Part shown: in pieces, positions 15,404 through 24,208 of the stretch | Layout: every line of letters starts with the position of its first letter | Numbering within the stretch: the stretch's first letter is position 1 | Source of the DNA: an uncultured Collinsella sp. | GTDB taxonomy: Bacteria > Actinomycetota > Coriobacteriia > Coriobacteriales > Coriobacteriaceae | DNA: 30,221 nucleotides | Assembly: GCA_958353395.1 (NCBI GenBank) | Contig: CATWSG010000026.1 | Coordinates: 1-30,221 of the forward strand | Direction of reading: 5' to 3' | Notes under the pieces: generated by a model | Database searches by the model: none | What the model was told of the DNA's origin: nothing | What the model saw: only the letters and a program-made list of their open reading frames with translations | Translations under genes and position numbers: made by a program

Positions 15404-16815
15404 TATCCGATCGCTCCTTCCATCTCGAGCTTGATCAGGTTGTTCATCTCGACGGCGTACTCCAGCGGCAGCTCCTTGGAAACCGGGTTGGCAAAGCCGT
15501 TGACGATCATGGTACGGGCTTCTTCCTCCGAGATACCGCGGCTCATCAGGTAGAACACCTTATCGTCGCCGATGCGGCCGATGGTGGCCTCGTGGCCGAT
15601 GTCGACGTTCTTGGCGCGGATGTCCATGGCCGGAATAGTGTCGGAGCGGCTTTGGTCGTCGAGCATCAGCGACTGGCAGCTCACGGTTGCCTTGGAGCCC
15701 TCGGCCTTGGGTGTCGCCACAATAGAGCTGCGGAAGGTCTGAATGCCGCCACTCTTGGAGATGCCCTTGGTCTCGACGGTTGCCGAGGTATCGGGTGCGT
15801 TGAGCACGACCTTGCAGCCGGTGTCGAGGTTTTGACCGGCGCCGGCAAAGGTGATGCCGGTAAAGCTGGAACGGGCGCGGCGGCCGTTGAGCACGCTCAT
15901 GGGGTAGAGGTAGCCCACGTGGCTGCCGAAGGAGCCGCTGATCCACTCGATGTCGCCGTCCTCGTCCACGCGCGCACGCTTGGTGTTGAGGTTGTACATG
16001 TTCTTGGACCAGTTCTCGATGGTCGAGTAGCGCAGGTGCGCGCGCTTGCCCACAAAGAGCTCGACGGCGCCGGCGTGGAGGTTTGCCACGTTGTACTTGG
16101 GCGCGGAGCAACCCTCAATGAAGTGCAGATCGGCATCGTCTTCGACGATGATGAGCGTGTGCTCAAACTGGCCGGCGCCCTTGGCGTTAAGGCGGAAGTA
16201 GCTCTGCAGCGGGAAGTCGAGTTTGGTGCCCTTGGGCACGTAGACAAACGAGCCGCCCGACCACACGGCACCGTGCAGGGCCGCAAACTTGTGGTCGGTG
16301 GGCGGGATGAGCGTCATGAACTTCTCGTGGATGAGCGGCTCCCACTGCGGGTCGTGCAGGGCCTCCTCGATGCCGGAATAGACGATGCCCATCTTAGACG
16401 CGGTGTCCTGCATGTTGTGGTAGACCAGCTCGGAGTCGTACTGCGCGCCGACGCCTGCCAGGTAGCTACGCTCGGCCTCGGGGATGCCCAGGCGCTCAAA
16501 GGTATTCTTGATGTCGTCGGGCACCGACTCCCAGTCGTGCTTTTGATCGGTGTTGGGTTTGACGTAGGTGACGATGTTGTCCATGTCCAGGCCCTCGATG
16601 GAGGGACCCCACGTCGGGTCGGGAAAACGATTAAAAATCTCGAGGGACTTGAGGCGCAGGTCGAGCATCCACTGCGGCTCGTCCTTTTTGGCGCTGATCT
16701 CGCGCACGATGTCGGGCGTGATGCCGGCGTCGAGGCGCTCGAATCCCTCCTCGCCATAGGTGAAGTCGTAGAGGCTGCGGTCGATGTCCGCGACCTCGGT
16801 GCGGTTCTTGGTCAT
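15403..16815 (-). CDS. sufB: SufB, Fe-S cluster scaffold subunit
   Basis: A 470-residue scaffold on which SufBCD builds the cluster. Typical SufB blocks are GVPEAERSYLAGVGAQYDSE-like sequence near residues 92-112, GGSFVYVPKGTKLDFPLQSYFRLN, EGCSAPKYNVANLHAGAVELFV, TIENWSKNMYNLNTKRA, and C-terminal HEATIGRIGDDKVFYLMSRGISEEEA. The Cys in EGCSAP is the conserved scaffold position. AAGGGG precedes the ATG, 12 bp after sufC. It is longer and more conserved than its partner SufD. Confidence 0.97.
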   Translation of the reverse strand: MTKNRTEVADIDRSLYDFTYGEEGFERLDAGITPDIVREISAKKDEPQWMLDLRLKSLEIFNRFPDPTWGPSIEGLDMDNIVTYVKPNTDQKHDWESVPDDIKNTFERLGIPEAERSYLAGVGAQYDSELVYHNMQDTASKMGIVYSGIEEALHDPQWEPLIHEKFMTLIPPTDHKFAALHGAVWSGGSFVYVPKGTKLDFPLQSYFRLNAKGAGQFEHTLIIVEDDADLHFIEGCSAPKYNVANLHAGAVELFVGKRAHLRYSTIENWSKNMYNLNTKRARVDEDGDIEWISGSFGSHVGYLYPMSVLNGRRARSSFTGITFAGAGQNLDTGCKVVLNAPDTSATVETKGISKSGGIQTFRSSIVATPKAEGSKATVSCQSLMLDDQSRSDTIPAMDIRAKNVDIGHEATIGRIGDDKVFYLMSRGISEEEARTMIVNGFANPVSKELPLEYAVEMNNLIKLEMEGAIG

Positions 16816-16827
16816 TGCGTCGCCCCT

Positions 16828-17628
16828 TTACGCCTGCTGCTCGGCAGCGGCGGACTCGGCCTGGGCGCGCTGCTCGGCGGCCTCGCGCTCGAAGGTCTCA
16901 AAGCCGTTCTTGTCGATCCAGGGGATGAGCGAGGCGTCGTCCTCGCGCACGATGTGACCCTTGACCATAACGTGGACGCGGTCGACATCCAAGTGCTCCA
17001 GGATGCGCGTGTTGTGCGTGATAATGAGCATGGAGCCGTCGCAGCTCTTGCGGTAGGCGTCCATGCCGTGGCTGACGGTGGAAAGCGCGTCGACGTCCAG
17101 GCCCGAGTCGGTCTCGTCGAGGATGGCGAGCTTGGGCTGCAGCAACAGGAGCTGGAGCATCTCGACCTTCTTCTTCTCGCCGCCCGAGAAGCCCACGCCC
17201 AGCTCGCGGTTGAGGTAGGCGGTATCCATGTTGAGCTCGGCCGCGAGCTCCTTGACGCGACGGCGGAACTCCTTGCCCTTCATCTCCAGGCCGGGGCGGC
17301 CGGCGATGCTGGCGCGCAAAAAGCTCGACAGCGGCACGCCCGGAATCTCGACCGGGGCCTGGAAGCTCAGGAACAGGCCGGCGCGCGAGCGCTTGTCGGT
17401 GGTGAGCTCGGTGATGTCCTGGCCGTCAAAGACGATGCGGCCGTCGTTGACCGTGTAAACGGGGTCGCCCATGACCAGGTGGCCGAGGGTGGACTTGCCG
17501 GCGCCGTTAGGTCCCATCAGAACGTGGGTCTCGCCGGCGGCGACGTTGAGGTTGACGTTGTGGAGGATGGTCTTCTCGTCCACGGAGGCGGTCAGACCTT
17601 CGATGGAAAGCAGCGGATTTGCGCTCAT
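16828..17628 (-). CDS. sufC: SufC, Fe-S assembly ATPase
   Basis: A 266-residue ABC-type ATPase that drives the SufBCD complex in the cytosol; not a transporter. Walker A GPNGAGKST (39-47), signature FSGGEKKKVEML, Walker B LAILDETDSGLDVDAL and the H-loop LIITHNTRIL are complete. I chose the ATG at 17628, with GAGGGA upstream; the in-frame ATG at 17658 has no ribosome-binding site. An Ala/Glu/Gln-rich tail of about 25 residues at the C-terminus is unusual for SufC. It is the first gene of the operon, nearest the operator region. Confidence 0.97.
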   Translation of the reverse strand: MSANPLLSIEGLTASVDEKTILHNVNLNVAAGETHVLMGPNGAGKSTLGHLVMGDPVYTVNDGRIVFDGQDITELTTDKRSRAGLFLSFQAPVEIPGVPLSSFLRASIAGRPGLEMKGKEFRRRVKELAAELNMDTAYLNRELGVGFSGGEKKKVEMLQLLLLQPKLAILDETDSGLDVDALSTVSHGMDAYRKSCDGSMLIITHNTRILEHLDVDRVHVMVKGHIVREDDASLIPWIDKNGFETFEREAAEQRAQAESAAAEQQA

Positions 17629-17757
17629 GCTGTCCCTCTCTGTATATGGTGTACTCATAGGCGTACTAAACCCTAGGAATCTTCTCGGAATAAAGTTACT
17701 ATGGGTTCGGCGTTAGTCAAGGGAAAACCCGACTAATCCACTCGACTTTTCAAATTC

Positions 17758-17832
17758 TGGGACAAAATAACCTGTTGTGTTTGTCTCATTTACTTAAGAT
17801 TTGGGACAAACAAAGCTGGTTATATTGTCCCA
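17758..17832. promoter_or_regulatory. Nested operator dyad between suf operon and Rrf2 regulator
   Basis: Two 31-bp inverted repeats share one format: TGGGACAA-N15-TTGTCTCA (17758-17788) and TGGGACAA-N15-TTGTCCCA (17802-17832). The outer halves also mirror each other (TGGGACAAAATAACC against GGTTATATTGTCCCA), so the block is roughly symmetric around the palindrome CTTAAG at 17793-17798. It lies in the divergent promoter region and ends 20 bp before the regulator start, overlapping a TATATT box. The likely ligand is the Rrf2 protein encoded alongside; this is inference. Confidence 0.7.
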
Positions 17833-17852
17833 GATGCGATGGGAGGGTAGGT

Positions 17853-18284
17853 ATGCTCATTTCTTCCAAGGGCCGCTATGCCCTCCGACTGATGATCTAT
17901 ATCGCGGCGCTCGGTGACGCCGAGGGCAAGATTGCCCTGCGCGAGGTTGCCGACCGCGAGCTTATCTCACAAAAGTATTTGGAGCAGCTGGTTCGTCCGC
18001 TTATGAAGGCGGGCCTGCTTAAGAGCGTGCGCGGCAAGGGCGGTGGCTACATGATGGCCAAGGACCCCGCCGAGGTGCGTGCCGGCGACATCCTGCGTGC
18101 CGTCGAAGGCAGCACGGCTCCGGTGGCGTGCGATGGCATCGACAACAGCTGCGCCCGCAGCGACCTGTGTTCCACCGTCAAGTTCTGGCGCGGCCTGGAC
18201 GAGGTCATCGAGAACTATGTTGACGGCGTGACGTTGGCCGACCTGGCCGCCGTTCCCGAAATCAACTTTGACATTAAGCTGTAG
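17853..18284 (+). CDS. Rrf2-family Fe-S-responsive transcriptional regulator (IscR/SufR-like)
   Basis: A 143-residue regulator with an N-terminal winged helix (MLISSKGRYALRLMIYIA, then the wing segment VRGKGGGYMMAK at about 59-70) and three cysteines at C93, C100 and C106 (C-x6-C-x5-C). IscR uses a C-x5-C-x5-C triad to bind a cluster, so an Fe-S sensor is likely. The ATG at 17853 has GGGAGGG upstream; the frame extends to 17775 but runs through the operator. It is divergent from sufCBDSU, so it probably controls that operon and itself. MntA follows after eight bases. Confidence 0.92.
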   Translation: MLISSKGRYALRLMIYIAALGDAEGKIALREVADRELISQKYLEQLVRPLMKAGLLKSVRGKGGGYMMAKDPAEVRAGDILRAVEGSTAPVACDGIDNSCARSDLCSTVKFWRGLDEVIENYVDGVTLADLAAVPEINFDIKL

Positions 18285-18292
18285 GGGTGCAA

Positions 18293-18580
18293 ATGGCATC
18301 TCTCGACAAGGTGTACAAGCAAATCGAAGTTTTTGCTCGGGAATGTGACGCCGAGAAGGTCGTGTTGTTTGGTTCTCGTGCTCGAGGCGACAACTTGCCC
18401 AAGAGCGATATTGACATCGCCGTAGCAGGTTGCCGGGATTTCGGCCGTTTCTCATATTTGATCGAGGAACATCTTGATACTCTTTTAGATGTAGATGTCG
18501 TCAATCTCGACGAGTCCCTATCGCAGCAATTGCTCGATGAGATTGCCAAGGATGGTGTGATTCTGTATGAAAAAATATGA
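18293..18580 (+). CDS. mntA: MntA-type antitoxin, minimal nucleotidyltransferase
   Basis: A 95-residue protein with the nucleotidyltransferase signature G27-S28-x10-D39-x-D41 (GSRARGDNLPKSDID) and a later acidic strand DVDVVNL. In characterised type VII pairs MntA inactivates its HepT partner by AMP transfer to a tyrosine. The ATG at 18293 is preferred over the in-frame GTG at 18287 because AGGGG lies five bases upstream. It starts eight bases after the Rrf2 regulator stop, so it may be expressed with it, and it overlaps the HepT gene by 14 bases. Confidence 0.9.
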   Translation: MASLDKVYKQIEVFARECDAEKVVLFGSRARGDNLPKSDIDIAVAGCRDFGRFSYLIEEHLDTLLDVDVVNLDESLSQQLLDEIAKDGVILYEKI

Positions 18581-18986
18581 GAACTTTGTTAGCGCCTTGG
18601 CGAATCTTGAGGATGCGCCCAATCAGGATCTCAACAATGATTTTGTTCAGAGTGGATTGATTAATAAGTTCAATCTTCAATTTGAACTGAGCTGGAAGCT
18701 CCTTAAGCGTCTGCTCGAGTATGAGGGCGCCACGCTTGCCGCGTCGGGGTCTCCTCGTGCCATCTTGAAGGAGTCCTACCGATTCTACGACTTTATTGAT
18801 GAGGCAGCCTGGCTGGATATGCTCAGAGACCGCAATACGAACGTCCATATCTACGACAACAAGCTCGCTCAAGATTTGATTCAGCGCATCTTGAACGTCT
18901 ATATTCCCGCTTTCTGTCAGTTGAGAGACGGGCTGACGAAACGTTACGGCGAGCTTCTGTTGGCGCCCGACGACCAGTTTGTCTAA
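18567..18986 (+). CDS. hepT: HepT-type toxin, HEPN ribonuclease (HI0074 family)
   Basis: A 139-residue all-helical HEPN protein of the nucleotidyltransferase substrate-binding (HI0074) group. R89-x4-H94-x-Y96 (RNTNVHIY) is the RX4HXY motif: Arg/His are the RNase residues and the Tyr is the site AMPylated by MntA in characterised systems. FNLQFELSWKLLKRLLEYEG near residues 35-54 is typical of the family. The start lies within mntA, so toxin translation depends on upstream antitoxin translation. All key residues are intact, suggesting a functional pair. Confidence 0.9.
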   Translation: MKKYENFVSALANLEDAPNQDLNNDFVQSGLINKFNLQFELSWKLLKRLLEYEGATLAASGSPRAILKESYRFYDFIDEAAWLDMLRDRNTNVHIYDNKLAQDLIQRILNVYIPAFCQLRDGLTKRYGELLLAPDDQFV

Positions 18987-19114
18987 TTCCTTAAGATTTC
19001 GCGGAGGGTTGTTGCCGTTTACCGAGGGGTTGTTGTGTAACAACGGGCGAGCTGCAATACTTATTTTTATCTTTGCAAACTGAACTTTAACTACACCAAT
19101 GCAGGGAGGATTTT

Positions 19115-20928
19115 ATGCAGCCCAAGCATTCCGCGATTGTCGCGGGCCTGACGCTGGCGCTTTCGTTTGGCGCCGTTTCCGCGCCGGCACCCGCCGCCGC
19201 CGAGGAGCCCACGCCGGGCGTTGCCTCGGATGCCACCGATATCGACAAAGGTCTCTACACCCAGCAGTCCTTCTCGGGCGTGCTGAGGTCGGTCCAGGGC
19301 GTTTCGTTTGTCAACGTGACTCCCGAGATGAAGTACTTTACCAAGTACGAGAGCCATGGCAACTATAACCAGGGCTTTTCGTATGGTGACGGCTACAACG
19401 CGCTGGGCTATTCCAGTTCGACCGTCGTTGGTCGCTCATTCCGTTTATGAAGCAGGTCTACAACTACGATTCTGCCAAGTACGGCATGCTCAAGGATGCG
19501 ATTGATCGCGGCAGCGAGATTTCCAACGCGAGCAATGCCATGTACGAGAACGGCCAGCTTACCGAGCTGGGCCGTATTGCACAGGAGGCCTTCCAGGGTG
19601 CTTATAACACCGATCCTGCTGAGTTTTCGGCTCTGCAGGATGCGTATGCGTACAACTCGTACTATGCGGTGACCGAGGCGTGGCTCAAGAGCGGCCTGGG
19701 TATTGATATTTCGGGCCGCGCCGATTGCGTCAAGGGCATGGTGTGGAGCATTACCAACATGTGCGGCACTGGTGGCTGCAGGGACTTTTTCCGCTGGGCG
19801 AATCTTTCCAACGATATGTCCGACCGCGAGTTTGTGACGGCGCTCTCCAATAGTGTGGTCAACAATGTCGCCACTAAGTTTTCGAGTCAGCCCCAGTATC
19901 ATGAGGGCTGGAAGAATCGTTATAAGAATGAGCTGAAGGACTGCTTGGTTTTTATCGCCGAGGATGAGGCTGCCGCTGCGATGCCCGTGCAGCCCGAGCC
20001 TACGCCGGCGCCCTCGCCGACACCTGATTCGAATGACGACTCGAGTGACGATGCCAACGATGATAGGATGGATACACCCTCGACCGATGCTGACGGTAAT
20101 GGCTCTGCTGGTGGCACTACCAACGACGGCTCTACCTCGAACGGCTCCGATTCGAACGGCTCTGCTGCGGGCGATTCGTCTTCAAGCTCTGCCGGCAATA
20201 CGGGCAGCGACGCTTCTGGTTCGACCGACGCTGACACCTCTAACTCATCTACCGGCTCGAGTGATTCGTCCATTGACACTGGCTCTAACAACGGTTCTGG
20301 CTCTGACGCAACCCCTGATTCCGATGCTTCCAAGGACGACTCGAATAAGGCGCCGGACGCTCCCGTTGCTTCGCCGGATAAGAAGCCCTCTTTCTCCGTG
20401 CAGCTTGGTTCTACGCTGGGCTCTTCGCTGATGGCTGGCGTCAATAATGGCTCGACTCAGAACAAGGACAACTCTGATCAGGTTTCCACGGAAAAGACCG
20501 AGGCCGCAAAGGGCGACTCCAAGGATGAGGCTTCCGAGAAGACCGAATCTGATAAGGGTTCTAGCTCTGAGGAGAAGGACGACAAGTCCACTCAGAAGAA
20601 GGACGAGGGTAAGAAGTCTGAATCTGAGGGGAAGGACAAAAACAAGGACAAGACCGAGGACGGAAAGCAGCAGGGCGAGGACAGCAGTAAGGGCAACACC
20701 GACAAACAGAACCAGGAGCAAAATGACTCCAAGACGGTGACCACTACAACCACCACTACAACGACTAAGACTTCGGGCGGTAATATGCCCAAGACGGGCG
20801 ACCTTATCGTTATGGCGAGCCTTGCCAGCGCGAGCTTGGCCACACTGGGCGCTACGTCTATCGTAAGTGGTAAGCATAAGCTCGATCAGCAGAAGAAGGC
20901 TTCTGGGGAGGACGACTCGGGGGAGTAG
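19115..20928 (+). pseudogene. Frameshifted LPXTG-type cell-wall-anchored surface protein gene
   Basis: Two open frames (19115-19450 and 19447-20928) form one protein once a single base is restored near 19411. The first ends as ...YNALGY then unrelated residues; adding one T after TAT gives ...LGYFQFDRRWSLIPFMKQVYNYD, running smoothly into the second frame, for 604 residues. The first part has a signal peptide (cleavage near residue 29, after AAA). The second has a globular region with four Cys, a ~230-residue Ser/Asp- then Lys/Glu-rich spacer, a nine-Thr run, and a sorting signal MPKTGD (20785-20802), hydrophobic helix and basic tail. AGGGAGG precedes the start. The globular part resembles lysozyme-like surface proteins only weakly. 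It could be a mutation, a phase-variable state or a sequencing error. Confidence 0.82.
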
Positions 20929-20960
20929 GCTCTCAGTTGCCAGATAACTAAATAGTCGGG

Positions 20961-20998
20961 ACGGGGTCCGGTGCGAATGTATCGGGCCCCGTTTTGTT
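20961..20998 (+). terminator. Intrinsic terminator of the surface protein gene
   Basis: A 10-bp stem with one G-T wobble (20961-20970 with 20983-20992) and a 12-nt loop is followed by TTTTGTT. It lies 32 bp after the stop at 20928. Confidence 0.8.
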
Positions 20999-21130
20999 GT
21001 GCAACGATTAATTGTGCCCCCTCATACCTCTTGTTACTACCGTTGCCCGATATGTTTGCGCGGCGACATCGGTACATGCGATGCGGTCATTACAATTGGC
21101 ATCGTGCTGCGATTTAGGGGGAACGTTTTG

Positions 21131-22927
21131 GTGTCTGAACAGGCAAATAATGGTTGTGCTGCCGGCTTTGGCGTGCGTTTGATCGGCTGTGCCGACGATG
21201 CGGTTTTGCCCATTGGCATGCACGACTATGCGGAGGCTCTTGGTTGCTGCACGCTGGTCGACAAGACCATGTTTATTGCCGATGTGTTGGACTGCGACGC
21301 GTCCGCTGTGGTGTGCTGTCGACCCGTGGGTTTTGGCAAGAGCATGAACTTGTCGATGCTCAGGGCTTTTCTGGAGCGTCCAGCGGTCGGTCGCGCTGGT
21401 CAGCGTTTGTTTGCCGATGCTCAGATTTGGGATGCAGACGGCGGGCGCTATCGGGATGAGTACGCTTGCTATCCGGTGATATCGCTGGACTTTTCTGGCG
21501 CTGCGAGGCGTGGCGCCGCTATTGCCGGCGTCGTGCGCGATGCCCTTTCGGGCGAGTGCGCCCGTCTGCTGGCGCTTTTGGAGGCTCCGGATTTAGCTCG
21601 AGACAAGGTGCGTCACATCGAACGCGTTGCGCGTGGCGTGGCGAGCGAGGACGAGGTCACCTCGGTGCTTGGCGTGCTCATTGAGCTGCTGGAGATGGCC
21701 TGCGATGAGCAGGTTGTATTGCTCGTTGATGGGTACGATGCGGCGTGGTCTCGCCGTGCGAGCGCGAGGGACGCTTCCGACGCCGATCCGGCAGGGCTAT
21801 TCGATCGCGTGCTGTTCGACGCCATTGCCACTGCGCGCGATTCGTTGCGGCTGACGTGTCTGATGGGGGAGTGCCCCGGTCCTGCCGAAGCGGCGCTTTC
21901 TTCGCGCGGCTGCTCGTATTGTCTGACGACGCCGCTGTCGGCGTGGTGTGACCGTTGGTTCGGCTTTTCGGATGCCGAGGTCCAGGCTCTGTTGAGTCAT
22001 GCTGGACGCGAGGAATGCCTGGATGATGCGCGTGAATGGCTCGAGGGATATCGGTTTGGTAGGGCCTATTGCTCGAGTCCAGCGCGTGTGATCGGTTTTC
22101 TGGACCGAGGTTGCACGGCGCCTGTGCGCGCCGATCTGTATGGGTATGCGGATTGCCTGAGTAGGGTAGTTGCCGGGTGGAATCTCGACCGCCTTTCGGT
22201 CTTGTTTGATTTGCTCGAGGCCCATGGGTGCGCTGAGGTCCCGCTTTGTTTGGGCACTGCAGAGCCAGATGTCTCGCCTGACGATGGCATGTGGACAGCG
22301 CTGTATCTGTCCGGTTTCCTGACGACAGATATGACTGAGGAGCCAGAGCATGGCGATCGCCTCCGTGTTTTGCGATTGCCCAATAAAGAGCTTCGCCAGG
22401 TCTTGCGTCTAGTAATTGTTGAGTGGTTTGAGTGCGCTGCCGAAGACATTCGAGACGTCGATGCGTTTCGCGACGGGCTGTGCCGTGGGAACGAGGATAC
22501 CGTGAGGCGGGCGCTAAGCCGCATCCTGGGGGATGCGGGAATCGGTGAGACTGACCCAGATAAGCCGCTGCCATATCATCTGCTCTTGCAGGGGCTCTGC
22601 TTTGGCTTGCCGGGCTATGCCAATCCTGCCTCGAGGCGAAAGTGTGGCGCGGGTCGCTGGGACATCCAGGTTTTCCCTACGGGTGCTGTGTTCGACGTAG
22701 CAGACACGATTGGCATGCTGGACGAGCGACCGCTGATAACGATTAACTTGATGTATGACCCCGATGTGGATGCGCTGGGCCTGGAATTGCTGGCCGTGCA
22801 GTCGCTACTCGACATAGAGCGCGACGGCATCGACGAAATCCGTGTGCCGCGACCCGGCGTTGGCCGCATGCGCTGGGGGTTTGGGTTTGATGGACAGCAT
22901 GTGGCTACGGTGCACCAGCGGCTTTAA
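21131..22927 (+). CDS. AAA-ATPase-like protein with PD-(D/E)XK-type C-terminus, degenerate
   Basis: A 598-residue cytosolic protein of the AAA-ATPase-like/DUF1703 type common in gut bacteria. I chose GTG at 21131 for the strong AGGGGGAA at 21115-21122; TTG at 21128 is an alternative. Order of motifs: VDKTMFIADVL; Walker A-like RPVGFGKSMN (about 64-73; usual RPRRFGKSL); Walker B-like VVLLVDGYD (195-203), where the usual Glu of DEYD is Gly; WLEGYRFG; YLSGFLTT; LPNKELRQ; and a nuclease-like C-terminus with GRWDIQVFP (about 508-516). The expected following E-x-K strand reads ITINLMYD, so the nuclease site looks incomplete. The GKS of Walker A is kept. Its cellular role is unknown. Confidence 0.82.
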   Translation: MSEQANNGCAAGFGVRLIGCADDAVLPIGMHDYAEALGCCTLVDKTMFIADVLDCDASAVVCCRPVGFGKSMNLSMLRAFLERPAVGRAGQRLFADAQIWDADGGRYRDEYACYPVISLDFSGAARRGAAIAGVVRDALSGECARLLALLEAPDLARDKVRHIERVARGVASEDEVTSVLGVLIELLEMACDEQVVLLVDGYDAAWSRRASARDASDADPAGLFDRVLFDAIATARDSLRLTCLMGECPGPAEAALSSRGCSYCLTTPLSAWCDRWFGFSDAEVQALLSHAGREECLDDAREWLEGYRFGRAYCSSPARVIGFLDRGCTAPVRADLYGYADCLSRVVAGWNLDRLSVLFDLLEAHGCAEVPLCLGTAEPDVSPDDGMWTALYLSGFLTTDMTEEPEHGDRLRVLRLPNKELRQVLRLVIVEWFECAAEDIRDVDAFRDGLCRGNEDTVRRALSRILGDAGIGETDPDKPLPYHLLLQGLCFGLPGYANPASRRKCGAGRWDIQVFPTGAVFDVADTIGMLDERPLITINLMYDPDVDALGLELLAVQSLLDIERDGIDEIRVPRPGVGRMRWGFGFDGQHVATVHQRL

Positions 22928-22951
22928 GCGCTGAGGTGTTTCCGGCTTCTG

Positions 22952-23971
22952 TTACTCCGTGTCCTTCATGGGCGGCATGGGCTTCCAGTTGGGATCCTTA
23001 ACGATCTTGCGGGCGTCCTTCATGCCGCGTCGCAGCGCCGGAATACCGGTCTTAAAGCACTTGTCAACGGCGGCCAGGCGAATGAATTCCTTGCAGAAGG
23101 TCGCGGCATTGCCCAGGCGGAACAACATGGGGTGGTAGTCACCGTAGATCTGCATATAGCGAGCGAGGAAGCCTCGGTTGCGCATGATGTAGTAGCGGTT
23201 GGTGTCGCTCGTAGAGTTGAGCTGGCGTTTGCCGGCGATATCCCAGTTAGAGACGGCACGGGCGCGCTTGAGCACCACGTCGGCGACCACGGCGGCGGGG
23301 AAGTGCTGGCTGGCTACGTAGCCGTAGCAGGCATCGTCGCCGTAGATAAAGAAGCGCGCGTCGGGCAGGCCAATCTTGTCGACCACGCGGCGCGAGAACA
23401 TGCCGCCCTCAAAGCACAGCTGGTTCATGGCGCGGTAGCCCTCGGGACCCAGATCCCACTTGGCGATGGGGTTAGGGATGCCGAGCGAAAGGATGAGCTG
23501 GTACTGCCAAAAGAAAGCGCCGCCGTCAAAGTCCAGGCGCGAACCCTGGATGACATCGTAGCGGTCGGTCCACTTGGCAAGACGCTCGATGCCTTCGGGG
23601 ATGACGAGCACGTCGTCGTCCATCACCCAGAACCACTGGGCGCCCAGGTCGTAGGCGCATTTGGTGCCGGCGGAGAAGCCGCCCGCACCGCCGCCGTTTT
23701 CGAGCTGCGGGGCGTAGATGACACGGTCGGTGCCGCCCTGCGCGTCGGGCTGCTCGGTGTCGATGCCCCACAGGTTGGCCAGGCGCTCGTTGAATGCGGT
23801 GCACATGGCCTTGGTCTCGCGCGAATTCTCGTTATCGACAATCACGATGCGCCAGGGCGTTGCCGTGAGCTCGGTCATAGAGTCGAACAAGTTGGCCAGG
23901 AGTTCCTGGCGCTTGTACGTAACGACGACGATGGCGAGCTTATCGATGGGAGCGGGAAGGGTGGAAGTCAT
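22952..23971 (-). CDS. Glycosyltransferase family 2 (galactofuranosyl/rhamnosyltransferase-like)
   Basis: A 339-residue GT-A fold enzyme that transfers a nucleotide-activated sugar onto a growing surface glycan. AIVVVTYKRQELL at 13-25 opens the fold, NGGGAGGF (92-99) and the metal-binding DDD in WVMDDDVLV (118-120) follow, and DARFFIYGDDACYGY is the later acidic block typical of GlfT/WbbL-like members. The ATG at 23971 has AAAGGAT about 12 bases upstream; the frame extends to 24034 without similarity. It points away from the divergent membrane-protein gene at 24.2 kb. Donor and acceptor cannot be read from sequence. Confidence 0.9.
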   Translation of the reverse strand: MTSTLPAPIDKLAIVVVTYKRQELLANLFDSMTELTATPWRIVIVDNENSRETKAMCTAFNERLANLWGIDTEQPDAQGGTDRVIYAPQLENGGGAGGFSAGTKCAYDLGAQWFWVMDDDVLVIPEGIERLAKWTDRYDVIQGSRLDFDGGAFFWQYQLILSLGIPNPIAKWDLGPEGYRAMNQLCFEGGMFSRRVVDKIGLPDARFFIYGDDACYGYVASQHFPAAVVADVVLKRARAVSNWDIAGKRQLNSTSDTNRYYIMRNRGFLARYMQIYGDYHPMLFRLGNAATFCKEFIRLAAVDKCFKTGIPALRRGMKDARKIVKDPNWKPMPPMKDTE

Positions 23972-24208
23972 GAACGAGAATATCCTTTCGCGTGGGCAGC
24001 ATTTCGGCCCTGCGGAATAAACAACGTGTCCCATAGGACACGACTATTGTAAGCGTAGGCGGGCGCCCGCGGGTAATGTTCCGCTAATCACCAAGAACGT
24101 TTGCTACAAGCCTAGTTGACGTGCGTGCGTGGTGAGATTGCAAGCGCGCATTGTGGTATTACATAGGTGCCGATTCCTGTGGACGCGATCTTTCTGTTTG
24201 GATGCCCT

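Noticed and set aside
15592..17676. Very long plus-strand open frame opposite sufB/sufC
   Set aside because: It is antisense to confidently identified suf genes. Its Val/Ala/Gly/His-rich product is the usual mirror of high-GC coding DNA.
18990..18999. Third CTTAAGATTT copy after hepT
   Set aside because: Only 10 bases match the suf operator, and the TGGGACAA arm is absent. Chance similarity is likely.
21678..22574. Minus-strand 298-codon frame within the AAA-ATPase-like gene
   Set aside because: The plus frame carries recognisable motifs; the minus product is Arg/Pro/Thr-rich noise.
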